A stretch of DNA of 64,000 nucleotides from Tissierellaceae bacterium. GTDB lineage: Bacteria > Bacillota > Clostridia > Tissierellales > Tissierellaceae. Each line of letters starts with the position of its first letter. The stretch's first letter is position 1. Location: positions 1-64,000 of the forward strand of contig JALNZV010000002.1 of assembly GCA_023229175.1 (NCBI GenBank). Reading direction: 5' to 3'. Positions 9,245-18,049 of this stretch are shown one piece after another. Under the pieces are notes generated by a model. The model did not search any database, was not told the DNA's origin, and saw only the letters and a program-made list of their open reading frames with translations. Made by a program: the position numbers and the translations under genes.

Positions 9245-9255
9245 CTTATCACGAC

Positions 9256-10329
9256 CTATTCCTTTCGAATATCTATCAATGTTTCGCTGCTTAAATCCAC
9301 TTTCTCAAATGTACCCATATTTTCAAATGTATAAAGTGCTGCTTCGATTATTTGAAATGCCAGGGGACAGCCTGATCCCTCTCCCAGTCGCATATCTAAG
9401 TCCAACATTGGACTTAACCCCAATTCTTCCATCACCTGAACCGCCCCTGGTTCGGCAGAGAGATGAGAAGCTATTATATATTCTTTGACACGTGGGTTTA
9501 ACCTCGTGGCACATAAAGCTGCCACTGTAGATATGAAACCATCTGCTACTATAGGCATTTGGTTTTTGGCAGCAGATAAAAACAGTCCACACATTGCACC
9601 AATATCGTATCCCCCCACCTTTGATATTACATCTATAGGGTCTTCTTTATTTGGCTTGTTTATTGCTATACCTTTTATTATAACATCTTTTTTATTTAAA
9701 TATTGCTCTTCTGTAAGCCCTGCCCCTTTTCCACAAGTAATAGCCACGTCTAGGTTCGCCAGAACTGAAAGTACAGCGGCTGATGTGGTAGTATTACCTA
9801 TACCTACTTCTCCAGTGCCTAATATATCATATCCTTTCTCATATAGGTCGTCCCCTATTTCTATGCCGATTTCTATAGACTTTATTGCCTCACTGTAAGT
9901 CATTGCTGGTCCTTTGGTAAAGTTTTTTGTGCCATGAGATATCTTTCTCTTTATGACCCTTGGGTCCCTTATTTCACCTATCACCCCAAGGTCAACTGGA
10001 ATAATATCTGTATTGGTAAACTTCCCCAGGGTGGCCACCCCTGTAATTCCTTTTGACATATTCTCCGCTAGGACCTTAGTAAAAAATTGAGGGGCAGCAC
10101 TTACTCCTTCGTCTACTACTCCATTGTCACTACACATGACAACTATGGCCTTTTTATCTATAGCATTGCTTAATTTACCCGTAATTCCAGATAGTTTTAT
10201 CCCTATTTCCTCCAGTTTTCCAAGGCTTCCTATTGGCTTGATTAGACCATCCCATTTTTCCCTAGCCCTCTCCATTGCCTTAGTATCAGCTGGAATAATT
10301 TTATCCAATGTTTCTCTTATTATATTCAT
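9256..10329 (-). CDS. cobT: Nicotinate-nucleotide--dimethylbenzimidazole phosphoribosyltransferase
   Basis: CobT makes alpha-ribazole phosphate, the lower-ligand precursor, from nicotinate mononucleotide and a benzimidazole base. The roughly 357-residue protein contains the segments WDGLIKPIGSLGKLEEIG, GTGEVGIGNTTTSAAV and, near the C terminus, LGEGSGCPLAFQIIEAA, where the catalytic Glu region is expected. The start at 10329 is chosen because GAGAGGTATAATAAT precedes it and it begins like the family (MNIIRETLDKI). The upstream in-frame extension runs into the neighbouring gene. It lies between a Cys-rich protein and cobU in the cobalamin operon and looks intact. Confidence 0.95.
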   Translation of the reverse strand: MNIIRETLDKIIPADTKAMERAREKWDGLIKPIGSLGKLEEIGIKLSGITGKLSNAIDKKAIVVMCSDNGVVDEGVSAAPQFFTKVLAENMSKGITGVATLGKFTNTDIIPVDLGVIGEIRDPRVIKRKISHGTKNFTKGPAMTYSEAIKSIEIGIEIGDDLYEKGYDILGTGEVGIGNTTTSAAVLSVLANLDVAITCGKGAGLTEEQYLNKKDVIIKGIAINKPNKEDPIDVISKVGGYDIGAMCGLFLSAAKNQMPIVADGFISTVAALCATRLNPRVKEYIIASHLSAEPGAVQVMEELGLSPMLDLDMRLGEGSGCPLAFQIIEAALYTFENMGTFEKVDLSSETLIDIRKE

Positions 10330-10348
10330 ATTATTATACCTCTCTAAT

Positions 10349-10603
10349 TTATTTCTGCTTCTTTGAGTTATTAGCTTCAATTAATTTGTTAAGTATATAA
10401 TCATAACCTTTTGGCCTATGTGGTATAAGACAATTTGAACAATCTTTAACTCCATTATTAATGACATATTTCCCACCACAGTCATCTAGTAGATATAAAG
10501 GACAGTAGCAAAACATACAATTAAATTCCTCACTATCTTCTACATTATGGCAGGGGAAATATTTGCAATCAGTATTTCTAAAAAATCTATATGAATTCTC
10601 CAC
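10349..10603 (-). CDS. Cysteine-rich small-domain protein of the cobalamin operon
   Basis: This protein of about 84 residues has cysteines grouped as CxxxPC, CMFCYCP, DCGG and CSNC, together with histidines, which suggests a zinc- or iron-binding fold. It matches the cysteine-rich small domain found near or fused to cobalamin genes. Its biochemical role is not established. Two GTG starts are possible. The one at 10603 (protein begins MENSYRFF) has GGTGG at proper spacing and is preferred over 10615. Its start overlaps the end of the cbiJ remnant and it precedes cobT by 19 bases. Confidence 0.78.
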   Translation of the reverse strand: MENSYRFFRNTDCKYFPCHNVEDSEEFNCMFCYCPLYLLDDCGGKYVINNGVKDCSNCLIPHRPKGYDYILNKLIEANNSKKQK

Positions 10604-10891
10604 TTGGTCTACCACCTTCCGATGTTTTTCTTATGGACCTTTCTACTAGGTCTAAATCTATTATCCCTTCCTCCGATTCCCTTCCTATGACTATTGGAAT
10701 TATGCCTAAATCTTCACAGGCCAATAGTTTCTCTAATGTTCCACCTTTCTCTCCACTATCTTTCATTATACAATATTTTGGATTATATTCCCAAAACATA
10801 GCTTTATTATATTCTTTGGAATATGGCCCTAAAACAGCTATTATGTCTCTCTTAGACATACCTTGTTTTTTTTACCTATTATCCTAATCAT
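10587..10891 (-). pseudogene. cbiJ: Remnant of cobalt-precorrin-6A reductase (cbiJ), C-terminal part only
   Basis: The readable part, about 90 codons from an ATG at 10859, matches only the C-terminal end of CbiJ/CobK: IIAVLGPYSKEYNKAMF, then KDSGEKGGTLEKLLAC and IIPIVIGRE. A full enzyme is about 250 residues, so roughly two thirds is missing. A second ATG at 10891 has a better ribosome binding site (GGAAGGAAG) and starts MIRIIG, like a CbiJ N terminus, but is out of frame with the rest. One extra A in the A8 run near 10865-10872 would join the two. The remnant lies 13 bases after cbiC. Read as a decayed gene with a large internal deletion. A functional microprotein is less likely. Confidence 0.75.
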
Positions 10892-10904
10892 TTTATCTTC
10901 CTTC

Positions 10905-11525
10905 CTATCTGCCTACTACCATATATAAAAGGGCATTGATTATAGATGCAGCTACATTGCTCCCTCCCTTGTTGCCTACAGTAGATATGGACGGTATATT
11001 GAATTCTCTAAGATATTCCTTTGATTCTGCAGCTCCAACAAAACCTACTGGTACCCCTACTATAAACCTAGGCTTGACCTTGCCTTCTTTATATAATTCT
11101 AGGACTCTAAATAATGCAGTAGGTGCATTTCCTATGACAAATATATCAACCCCTTCCTTAACTGCCAGGTCTACTGCACTGGCTGATCTTGTGGTATCTA
11201 ATTCCTTAGATAGTTTGAATACTCTTTCATCGTCAATATAGCATTTTAATTCGCAATTGGCCTTACCTAGGGCAGGTTTATTTATCCCCATAAAGGCCAT
11301 TCTAGTATCTGTAAATATGGTTTTACCTTCCTTGATAGCTTTTTTCGCTTCCTCTAGAAAATCATTTCTAAACTCTATTATATTTCTATAGTCAAAATCT
11401 CCAGTTGTGTGTATCATTCTTTTGGCTACTATCATTTCCCCTTCAGTAAAATTGGTATCATCCATAACCTGTTCTATAATATCCATACTTTTATTTTCTA
11501 TTTCCACTGGGTTCTTAATATACAA
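10905..11525 (-). CDS. cbiC: Cobalt-precorrin-8 methylmutase
   Basis: CbiC moves the C-11 methyl group to C-12, forming cobyrinic acid in the anaerobic corrin pathway. The 206-residue protein retains the segment RMIHTTGDFDY (about residues 36-46), where the catalytic histidine lies, plus DTRMAFMGI, IGNAPTALF and GVPVGFVGAAESKE. The start codon is TTG, preceded by GAGGG and directly after the cbiA stop. The gene appears intact. No other ring-methylation or contraction enzymes (cbiD, E, F, G, H, L) are in this window, and its neighbour cbiJ is a remnant, so its present use is doubtful unless the missing genes lie elsewhere. Confidence 0.92.
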   Translation of the reverse strand: MYIKNPVEIENKSMDIIEQVMDDTNFTEGEMIVAKRMIHTTGDFDYRNIIEFRNDFLEEAKKAIKEGKTIFTDTRMAFMGINKPALGKANCELKCYIDDERVFKLSKELDTTRSASAVDLAVKEGVDIFVIGNAPTALFRVLELYKEGKVKPRFIVGVPVGFVGAAESKEYLREFNIPSISTVGNKGGSNVAASIINALLYMVVGR

Positions 11526-11527
11526 TT

Positions 11528-12850
11528 CTATCCCTCTTTTCTCTTGTTCTCTATACTGTCTAACAGATGGTTTAGGGCCTTTCTATTTCCAAGGAAATTA
11601 ATATGCTGGTAATATGCCAAAACATTCTTATAGCTATATCCACATTCCCAACTATTACTGTTATCCCTTGGCTTGGAAATATTGAATAAGGGCTTATGAC
11701 CTATACCTATGGTAGACTTGTGATATTCATGTCCCCTTATTATATCTCCCTTTTCCCCTAGTATCGTGCCTTCTCTTAGCTCCATATTTACATAGCCAAA
11801 TCTTTGTAGCATATTTGTCATCTGACTATATCCCTTAAATATATTGCACATGTTATATCCTTCTATGGAGGACAATAGATACATAAGCCCACCACCTTCT
11901 GCTAAAATAAAGGTACCGCTTTCTGCCTTATTTCTGATTGATTTTATCATGCTCCTATTGGCTGCCAACTCTTCTTTGTAAAGCTCAGGATAGCCCCCTC
12001 CAAGGTAGATAAGGTCCGCTTCTGGTACCTTCTTGTCTTTAATAGGTGAAAAATATTCTACCACACATATAGTTTCCAGTAACTTCAAGTTTTCATTGTA
12101 ATAAAAGTTGAAAGCCTCATCATAGGCTATGGCGACTTTTATATCTCTTTTCTTCTCATATACATAGGGCTTTACCTGAATTTCACTGGCTAGCTTTAGG
12201 ATTTTATCTATAGACACGGTTTTCTCTGCAATATTCGCAGCCCTGGATATAAAATCATAGACATAACTGTTTTTTTCATGGGGTGAAATAAGCCCTAGAT
12301 ATGTGCTTTCTAGTTCTAGCCTACTATCCTTAGGTAGGTAGCCTAAAACTTCCACATCTATATATTCTTCTATTTTCTCCTTTAATAGGTCGTAAATCCT
12401 CTCATTTACTTCATTTAAAATAATCCCCTTAACCTTAGATCCTGGAAAGCCAACCATTCCCTTTATTTTAGGAATGGCGGAAAACATCTCTCCTTTAGGT
12501 TTGTATACTAGGATTGCAGGAATATCTAGTTCTCTAGATATATCATAACTGGAATTTTCAAAGCCATTATATATACCATCAAAGTAACCCATGGCACCTT
12601 CCACTATTCCATATTCACCATGATTCATAGATAAGGAGTCTCTTATTCCATCCCTTCCCATAAGGTGCATATCTAGATTCCCAGCTCTTTTTTTTGATGC
12701 AATTTCTAAATACTTCAAGTCTATAAAATCTGGACCAGTTTTAAATGCTGATACCTCGTATCCCCTATTGGCAATAGCCCTAGTTATGACCAAAGAGACA
12801 ATAGTTTTACCTGCATTGCTCGAAGGTCCTGTAATCAGCATGGATTTCAT
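11528..12850 (-). CDS. cbiA: Cobyrinate a,c-diamide synthase with its glutaminase cysteine replaced
   Basis: CbiA amidates cobyrinate at the a and c side chains using ATP and ammonia released from glutamine. The 440-residue protein has the synthetase P-loop GPSSNAGKT (residues 7-15) and a complete C-terminal glutaminase-like domain (YLGGGYPELY, then GHEYHKS). The normal nucleophile motif AECGGLMYL reads AEGGGLMYL: residue 319 (codon GGT at 11894-11896) is Gly instead of Cys. The synthetase half looks intact, so the protein may depend on free ammonia or may be decaying. Its start overlaps the cobD stop by four bases and cbiC follows two bases after its end. Confidence 0.92.
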   Translation of the reverse strand: MKSMLITGPSSNAGKTIVSLVITRAIANRGYEVSAFKTGPDFIDLKYLEIASKKRAGNLDMHLMGRDGIRDSLSMNHGEYGIVEGAMGYFDGIYNGFENSSYDISRELDIPAILVYKPKGEMFSAIPKIKGMVGFPGSKVKGIILNEVNERIYDLLKEKIEEYIDVEVLGYLPKDSRLELESTYLGLISPHEKNSYVYDFISRAANIAEKTVSIDKILKLASEIQVKPYVYEKKRDIKVAIAYDEAFNFYYNENLKLLETICVVEYFSPIKDKKVPEADLIYLGGGYPELYKEELAANRSMIKSIRNKAESGTFILAEGGGLMYLLSSIEGYNMCNIFKGYSQMTNMLQRFGYVNMELREGTILGEKGDIIRGHEYHKSTIGIGHKPLFNISKPRDNSNSWECGYSYKNVLAYYQHINFLGNRKALNHLLDSIENKRKEG

Positions 12851-13896
12851 GCTGCCACCTCCAATTCCCTGAATACTCCTATAAGCCTTTTGTTGTCCTC
12901 CCTAGATTTTATAGCCACCCTGATATAAGTATTGTCGAGCCCTATAAAGCTGGAACATTTTCTAATTACTATTCCCCTTTTAAGAAAGAAGTCAAATACA
13001 TATTCCTCGTTTAAATCTATTAATTTTATTAGAAAATAATTGGTCTCTGTATAAAATAATTTAATCCTGGATATTTTCGACAGCTCTTTATAAAGATACT
13101 TTCTTTCTTCATTTATATATTCCTTGCTTTCCCTTATATATTTCTCATTATCAAAGATATATTTTCCTGCCAATTCTGCATGGGAATTTACACTCCAAGG
13201 CAGTTGAATTTCCGATATTTTTTTTGCCAATGTCAATGAAGTACATCCATAGCCAAGTCTAATGCCGGGCAAGGCAAAAAACTTAGTGGCTGCCCTGATA
13301 ATCCCTAGATTTTCATATTTAAATTTCTTAAACAATTCTATACTGTCGTAACTATCGGGACAAAATTCGAAAAATGCCTCATCCAGTAATAGGTATGCCT
13401 TTGAACTAACTATTAAATTGTAGATTGCCAGTAGTTCTATTTTGTCTATCCTACGCCCAGTAGGGTTGTTGGGATTGCCAATTATCAGTAAATCTCCATT
13501 TTGAATTGCGTTTTCTAAGGCACCCATATCTACATTAAAATCACGGTATGGTATCCTAATTACTTTTTTACCATTAATTGTGGCTCTTTTTTCGTATTCG
13601 GAAAAAGATGGAATAAATACAATAACTCTCTTAGCCAATAATGTAAAGCTATCGATTAATTCAACAGCACCGTTACCTACTACTGCATTTTCCACTTTGC
13701 ATTTTAAATAGTTTGATATGGATGCCTTTAGCTCCCTGTATTTTATATCTGGATAGGCTTGAATATTATTGAAGCCATTTGCCAATATATTCCTTAGACC
13801 TCTAGGCGGCCCAAGGGGGTTTATATTGCTGCTATAGTCTATTAATTTTCCCTTATAATACTTTTCATAGGATATTAAATCTCCACCATGCTCCAT
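12847..13896 (-). CDS. cobD: Threonine-phosphate decarboxylase (PLP enzyme)
   Basis: CobD makes (R)-1-amino-2-propanol O-phosphate, the linker that CbiB attaches to cobyric acid. This 349-residue aminotransferase fold-type I protein starts with the family pattern DLISYEKYY...IDYSSNINPLGPP. It has NPNNPTGR, LLDEAFFEF and the PLP-lysine segment AATKFFALPGIRLGYG (Lys about residue 213). A histidinol-phosphate aminotransferase is the main alternative, but the operon position between btuD and cbiA supports CobD. The length is normal and no damage is visible. Confidence 0.9.
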   Translation of the reverse strand: MEHGGDLISYEKYYKGKLIDYSSNINPLGPPRGLRNILANGFNNIQAYPDIKYRELKASISNYLKCKVENAVVGNGAVELIDSFTLLAKRVIVFIPSFSEYEKRATINGKKVIRIPYRDFNVDMGALENAIQNGDLLIIGNPNNPTGRRIDKIELLAIYNLIVSSKAYLLLDEAFFEFCPDSYDSIELFKKFKYENLGIIRAATKFFALPGIRLGYGCTSLTLAKKISEIQLPWSVNSHAELAGKYIFDNEKYIRESKEYINEERKYLYKELSKISRIKLFYTETNYFLIKLIDLNEEYVFDFFLKRGIVIRKCSSFIGLDNTYIRVAIKSREDNKRLIGVFRELEVAA

Positions 13897-13909
13897 TGCA
13901 TCACCTTCT

Positions 13910-14689
13910 TTATATGATCTTGTGTGGTATAAAATATGGACATCCGTTTACCTTATCCTGGTAGATGTGAGGTTCTATTCTAAACACTTCCTCGAGTAAT
14001 CTTTTCTCTATTATGATTTCAGGGCTTCCATATTGCCTAATACGGCCTTCTTTTAAGACGTAAATCTTATCTGAATATCTAGCGGCCTGGTTAAGGTCGT
14101 GTAATACCATGATTACAGTAATGCCTAGGGATTGATTTAGCTCCCTCACTAATTCCAATACTTCCAGTTGGTAGGATATATCTAGGTAGGTTGTTGGCTC
14201 ATCTAATATTAGAACCCTCGGATTTTGAGCTAATGCCATAGCAATCCAACACCTTTGACTTTCACCTCCTGAAAGCTGGCCTATATACCTACCTCTTAAT
14301 TCTTTTAGTCCAGTTCTTTCAATGGCCCAATCTACTATATCTTTATCTTCCTTTCCCATTCTCTGCCCAAACCTTAGATGGGGATATCTACCATAGGCTA
14401 CTAATGTCTCTATGGTAATATCTGCAGACACGTGCTTTACTTGGGGTAGTATGGCCATTTCTTTGGCTATCTCCTTTGTTGGAATAGAGTATATATCCTT
14501 TCCCCTAAGATATATATCACCTGACTGGGCCTTTATATATCTTGATAGGGCCTTAATAAGTGTGGTTTTCCCTGAACCATTGGGCCCGATTATGGTAACT
14601 ATCTGACCGTTCTCCACTTTGAAATCGATTTCTTTTAGTACATGTTTATCCCCATAACTAATCTCCAGTTTCCTAGTTTCCATAGCCAT
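13910..14689 (-). CDS. btuD: Cobalamin-type ABC importer, ATP-binding protein
   Basis: This 259-residue ATPase belongs to the FecE/BtuD family and sits on the cytoplasmic face of the importer. Visible motifs are Walker A GPNGSGKTT (about residues 35-43), Q-loop LPQVKHV, signature LSGGESQR, Walker B LILDEPTTYLD and switch histidine in VLHDLNQAAR. It starts three bases after the btuC stop with its own GGAGG. The family also moves ferric siderophores and heme. The cobalamin riboswitch upstream and the linked cob genes make corrinoid the likely cargo. Confidence 0.92.
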   Translation of the reverse strand: MAMETRKLEISYGDKHVLKEIDFKVENGQIVTIIGPNGSGKTTLIKALSRYIKAQSGDIYLRGKDIYSIPTKEIAKEMAILPQVKHVSADITIETLVAYGRYPHLRFGQRMGKEDKDIVDWAIERTGLKELRGRYIGQLSGGESQRCWIAMALAQNPRVLILDEPTTYLDISYQLEVLELVRELNQSLGITVIMVLHDLNQAARYSDKIYVLKEGRIRQYGSPEIIIEKRLLEEVFRIEPHIYQDKVNGCPYFIPHKII

Positions 14690-14691
14690 TA

Positions 14692-15690
14692 TTATACCGC
14701 CTCCTTTTTCCTTAGCAAATAAAGAAAAAATGGTGCTCCAAATGCTGACATTATAATTCCTACTGGTATCTCTGCCGGTGCAAATAAAATCCTAGATAGA
14801 GTGTCACAGATCATAACTACAGAGGCCCCAAAAAATATAGTCCCTGGCAAAAGGTATCTATAATCTGAGCCTATGAATAACCTAACCATATGAGGCACGA
14901 TTAGTCCAACGAAGCCCAATAGACCCACTACTGATACTGCTGAGCCTGCCAATAGTGACGAAATTATAATTAAAATGAATCTTGTTTTTTCTACTTTCAG
15001 ACCCAATCCAGTGGATACCTCATCTCCCAGCATAAGTATATTTAATTTACCTGGCAAAAATAGTATAAGTGTTGTACCTAGGCTTACGTATGGAAGTATT
15101 GTCCTTACTTCTTTCCAGGTAATTGCCGATAAACCGCCTACCATAAATCCCAGGACCCCATGAACTCTATCGGGATAAAAAGTCATCAGGGCATTGGTTC
15201 CTGCACCAAATAGAGAGGATACAGCCACCCCTGCCAATACTAGCCTAGTAGGGAGAACTCCTTCCTTCCATGCCAAGGAATAGATAAATAATGTGGCAAA
15301 TAGAGCACCTAGAAATGCACCTATTGGAACTAAATAATAGTAGTGGGGAAAGACGATTAAAATAATGAAGGCAAAAAAACCTCCCCCAGATGACACCCCT
15401 ATAATATTGGGACCTGCTAGGGGATTTCTCATTATCCCTTGAAGTATGGCACCTGATAGGGATAATGATATCCCCACCAGAGCAGCTACTATGGTTCTAG
15501 GTAGCCTTACATTCCATATTATCTGATAATTTACACTGCCTTTATCATATAGGACAGATTTAATTATCCCAACTGGTGATATTTTTACTGCCCCATTTCC
15601 TAGACTCAGAAAAAAACTGACTATGAAAAGTGGAATAAGTATGGCAATTATTGTATCTTTGTTTATTGTAATCTTTCTATTTTTGATCAT
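14692..15690 (-). CDS. btuC: Cobalamin-type ABC importer, FecCD-family permease
   Basis: This 332-residue integral membrane permease has about ten predicted helices and the FecCD hallmarks: RLPRTIVAALVGISLSLSG (about residues 62-80), NPLAGPNIIGVSSGG, and the cytoplasmic coupling segment VGLIVPHMVRLFIGSDYR (about residues 262-279), which docks the ATPase. It forms the pore of the corrinoid importer with BtuD and the lipoprotein BtuF. It sits second in the riboswitch-controlled operon with short gaps on both sides. Confidence 0.93.
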   Translation of the reverse strand: MIKNRKITINKDTIIAILIPLFIVSFFLSLGNGAVKISPVGIIKSVLYDKGSVNYQIIWNVRLPRTIVAALVGISLSLSGAILQGIMRNPLAGPNIIGVSSGGGFFAFIILIVFPHYYYLVPIGAFLGALFATLFIYSLAWKEGVLPTRLVLAGVAVSSLFGAGTNALMTFYPDRVHGVLGFMVGGLSAITWKEVRTILPYVSLGTTLILFLPGKLNILMLGDEVSTGLGLKVEKTRFILIIISSLLAGSAVSVVGLLGFVGLIVPHMVRLFIGSDYRYLLPGTIFFGASVVMICDTLSRILFAPAEIPVGIIMSAFGAPFFLYLLRKKEAV

Positions 15691-15723
15691 AGCCTGCTCC
15701 TTTTCTATATTAATATCTCATTT

Positions 15724-16734
15724 CTATTTAAATACTTCAGGATACATGATTTCTGCTAAACCTCGGTAGGCCTCTGCATATCTATGATTCGCTTTATAAG
15801 TATATAGCTCCTTATCCAGCACTATATAGTTGTCATTTTTCACAGCTTTCAAGGAGTTCCATGCAGGATTTGATTGAGCATCGCTCCTTATCCTCTCCTC
15901 AATGGCATCCATATCTGATCCCATGGCCTGTACAAAGATGAAATCAGGGTCCTCTTCCAATATTTTCTCTAAACTAAAGTTCTTGTCGCTAAGCTGTCCA
16001 TTTGAACCGTCGGCAATATTAATAGCACCTAAATCCTTAAACATTTCTCCAAGGGTTGTATCTGAACCTAAAGCACTTATGACATTTTTTGTGGCCATCA
16101 TGCCTAAGACCTTAACCCCTTTATCTTTAGGGACATTGCTCATTATTTTTTCTATTTCCTCTTTAACCATCTGTGCATCTTGTTCATATAAATCCATTCT
16201 GTCGTTAATTGCAGCAAAAATCTTGGATATTTTGAAATAGTCTTCTTTTAGCCGATAATCTAACACCATTATAGGGATATTGTTTTTCTCCAGAGCTGGA
16301 AATAAGTCATGATGGGAACCAGTATTATAGCTAAGGACAACTAAATCTGGTTCTAGCGAGATAACTTTTTCTAAACTTATGGAGCCTTGCTTCCCAAGAG
16401 TTTCTATATGCTCTGTCCCCGGCATATAGTATTCATTTGACGGCTCCACCATCCCGACCATGTCGCCTCCATTTCTCATCCATATATCCACAAAGGATGC
16501 AAATAACACTATGGCCCTTTTGGGGTTTTTGTCAACTGTAACCGCCTCACCACGACCATCGACAAAGGTAATAGTATTTTCATCAATAGTTATTCCAAAT
16601 TCGTCTGTAAAAGAATCAGTTGCATCTTTTGACTCATCAACAACGCCTGTGGGCATGTCTCCGCTTTTTTCACACCCGATTGCGAATGTGCCCACTAAAA
16701 TCAGTGATAGAACTAACAATAAAATTCTTTTCAT
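15724..16734 (-). CDS. btuF: Corrinoid-binding lipoprotein of the ABC importer
   Basis: This 336-residue substrate-binding lipoprotein has a signal peptide with lipobox AIGC (Cys about residue 21), then an acidic linker and a helical-backbone metal-receptor fold (PF01497 type). Recognisable segments are FVDGRGEAVTVDKNPKRAIV and LEPDLVVLSYN. It would capture corrinoids outside the membrane and deliver them to BtuC. It is the first gene behind the cobalamin riboswitch and its terminator, preceded by GAGGAGG. A siderophore-binding role cannot be excluded by the protein alone. Confidence 0.9.
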   Translation of the reverse strand: MKRILLLVLSLILVGTFAIGCEKSGDMPTGVVDESKDATDSFTDEFGITIDENTITFVDGRGEAVTVDKNPKRAIVLFASFVDIWMRNGGDMVGMVEPSNEYYMPGTEHIETLGKQGSISLEKVISLEPDLVVLSYNTGSHHDLFPALEKNNIPIMVLDYRLKEDYFKISKIFAAINDRMDLYEQDAQMVKEEIEKIMSNVPKDKGVKVLGMMATKNVISALGSDTTLGEMFKDLGAINIADGSNGQLSDKNFSLEKILEEDPDFIFVQAMGSDMDAIEERIRSDAQSNPAWNSLKAVKNDNYIVLDKELYTYKANHRYAEAYRGLAEIMYPEVFK

Positions 16735-16770
16735 ACTTACTTGTTTCCTCCTCTTTTTTTATTTGAGGGA

Positions 16771-16800
16771 ATAAAAAATCCCCAATCAAAGATTAGGGAT
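16771..16800 (-). terminator. Riboswitch-controlled terminator before btuF
   Basis: On the minus strand a 10-bp stem (ATCCCTAATC/GATTGGGGAT, one G-T pair) with a TTT loop is followed by TTTTTTATT. It lies between the cobalamin aptamer and btuF, the right place for the expression platform of a transcriptional OFF switch. Confidence 0.82.
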
Positions 16801-16862
16801 ATATTATTTGCAAAAATAGCAAAATAAATCAGCCTCCCCTTCCCTCCGAAGGTTGCTTATTC

Positions 16863-17026
16863 AATACTATTAGGCAGGTCTCCTGACTTGTGACTCATTT
16901 TACTTTCAGCACCTTCCCAGATATCTCCAGTGGCATAAGCTGATTTCATCATCACTTACAGTAGCGGGGGCTGTATGAGATTTTCACCCATTTCCCTATT
17001 ATTCCTTTTAAGGAACCTACAGTATT
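16863..17026 (-). ncRNA. Cobalamin (B12) riboswitch aptamer
   Basis: On the minus strand the conserved B12-box core GCCACTG, the upstream ACAGCCCCCGCTACTGT region and the AAGTCAGGAGACCTGCC block appear in the family order. The ends AATACT (17021-17026) and AGTATT (16863-16868) pair as P1. The aptamer is followed by an intrinsic terminator, so high cobalamin should stop transcription of btuFCD-cobD-cbiA-cbiC-cobTUS. Known members of the family act as OFF switches. Confidence 0.95.
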
Positions 17027-17044
17027 TATTTAATTTCTATATTT

Positions 17045-17073
17045 ATATTATCATATTACAAATTTCAATACAA
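17045..17073 (-). promoter_or_regulatory. Candidate promoter of the cobalamin operon
   Basis: TTGTAT (17068-17073) and TAATAT (17045-17050) on the minus strand are separated by 17 bases. Transcription would begin about 10 bases before the riboswitch aptamer. Other AT-rich pairings are possible. Confidence 0.45.
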
Positions 17074-17098
17074 GGTTTTCTAGTATAAATATTTTCAT

Positions 17099-18049
17099 TT
17101 AAAACAAAACCAATAATATGGCTGTAGATAGTATCAAAAAAAACATTTCACTTTTGTACATGATTTCTATTGCATTTCTTATGTGAACTTTAGTCGGAGA
17201 ATTTTTACTGTCGCCAATGGTCGGTTTATCTACATAAATACCGCCGTAGTAATTGCCACCACCCAATTCTATCCCCAATAATCCAGCCACTGCACTTTCC
17301 GGATATGCAGAATTGGGGCTTTTATGTTTTTTCCTATCTCGCAACATTGTTCTAAAACCTCGGGATATATCAAATCTGCCATAGGAAGTTAAAATCATCA
17401 GCAGCCCTGTCAACCTAGCAGGAACGTAGTTAGCAATGTCGTCGATTTTAGCTGGAAAATATCCCATATGGATGTATTTATCATTCATATACCCCACCAT
17501 TGAATCCATAGTATTTATAAATTTATAGGCAAACCCTCCTGATGCTCCAAATAGGAAGATATAAAGGAGAGGTGCTATAACTCCATCAGATGTATTTTCA
17601 GAAACTGTCTCCACTGCCCCTTTTATGACCTCCGTTTCACTTAGGTTGTGGGTTTCCCTCCCAACTATGTATGAAAGCTTTACTCTAGCTTCATCTAGTC
17701 CAAAATCAAAGGCTTTGTAAACCTTTGTAGCTTCAACATCTAAGGATCTGGCAGCAATGCAAGTGTAAATAAAATAAACTTCTACCATATTGTAGAGGAC
17801 CCTATGGGGCCTGATGATTTTCAGTATTAAGTAAGGAATAAAAAATCCAATAATGATATTTGTGATGGCCATAATAAATCCGACTAATTTTAGCTGGCCT
17901 CTAGTTTTTGCAAGTCTCCTTCCTATCCTCTCTTCAAAAGATATTATTTTGCCCATTAGCCTTACTGGATGAGGAAAATTATATGGGTCCCCAATCAAAA
18001 AGTCCAAAGCGGATCCTAATAATATATTAACTGCTATGATTTTTATCAC
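17099..18049 (-). CDS. cbiB: Adenosylcobinamide-phosphate synthase
   Basis: CbiB is a membrane enzyme that attaches aminopropanol phosphate to adenosylcobyric acid. The 316-residue protein has the family segments LDFLIGDPYNFPHPVRLMG (about residues 14-32), VGRETHNLSETEV, ETVSENTSDGVIAPLLY and NSAYPESAVAGLLGIELGG, with several membrane helices. It looks complete. The start codon is GTG, inside the end of cbiP (23-base overlap), so the two are coupled. With CobD it would allow use of imported cobyric acid even without ring synthesis. It lies upstream of the riboswitch, so it is not under its control. Confidence 0.94.
   Translation of the reverse strand: MIKIIAVNILLGSALDFLIGDPYNFPHPVRLMGKIISFEERIGRRLAKTRGQLKLVGFIMAITNIIIGFFIPYLILKIIRPHRVLYNMVEVYFIYTCIAARSLDVEATKVYKAFDFGLDEARVKLSYIVGRETHNLSETEVIKGAVETVSENTSDGVIAPLLYIFLFGASGGFAYKFINTMDSMVGYMNDKYIHMGYFPAKIDDIANYVPARLTGLLMILTSYGRFDISRGFRTMLRDRKKHKSPNSAYPESAVAGLLGIELGGGNYYGGIYVDKPTIGDSKNSPTKVHIRNAIEIMYKSEMFFLILSTAILLVLF

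Noticed and set aside
9323..9592. 89-codon minus-strand frame inside cobT
   Set aside because: It overlaps cobT in another frame and has no ribosome binding site or family resemblance.
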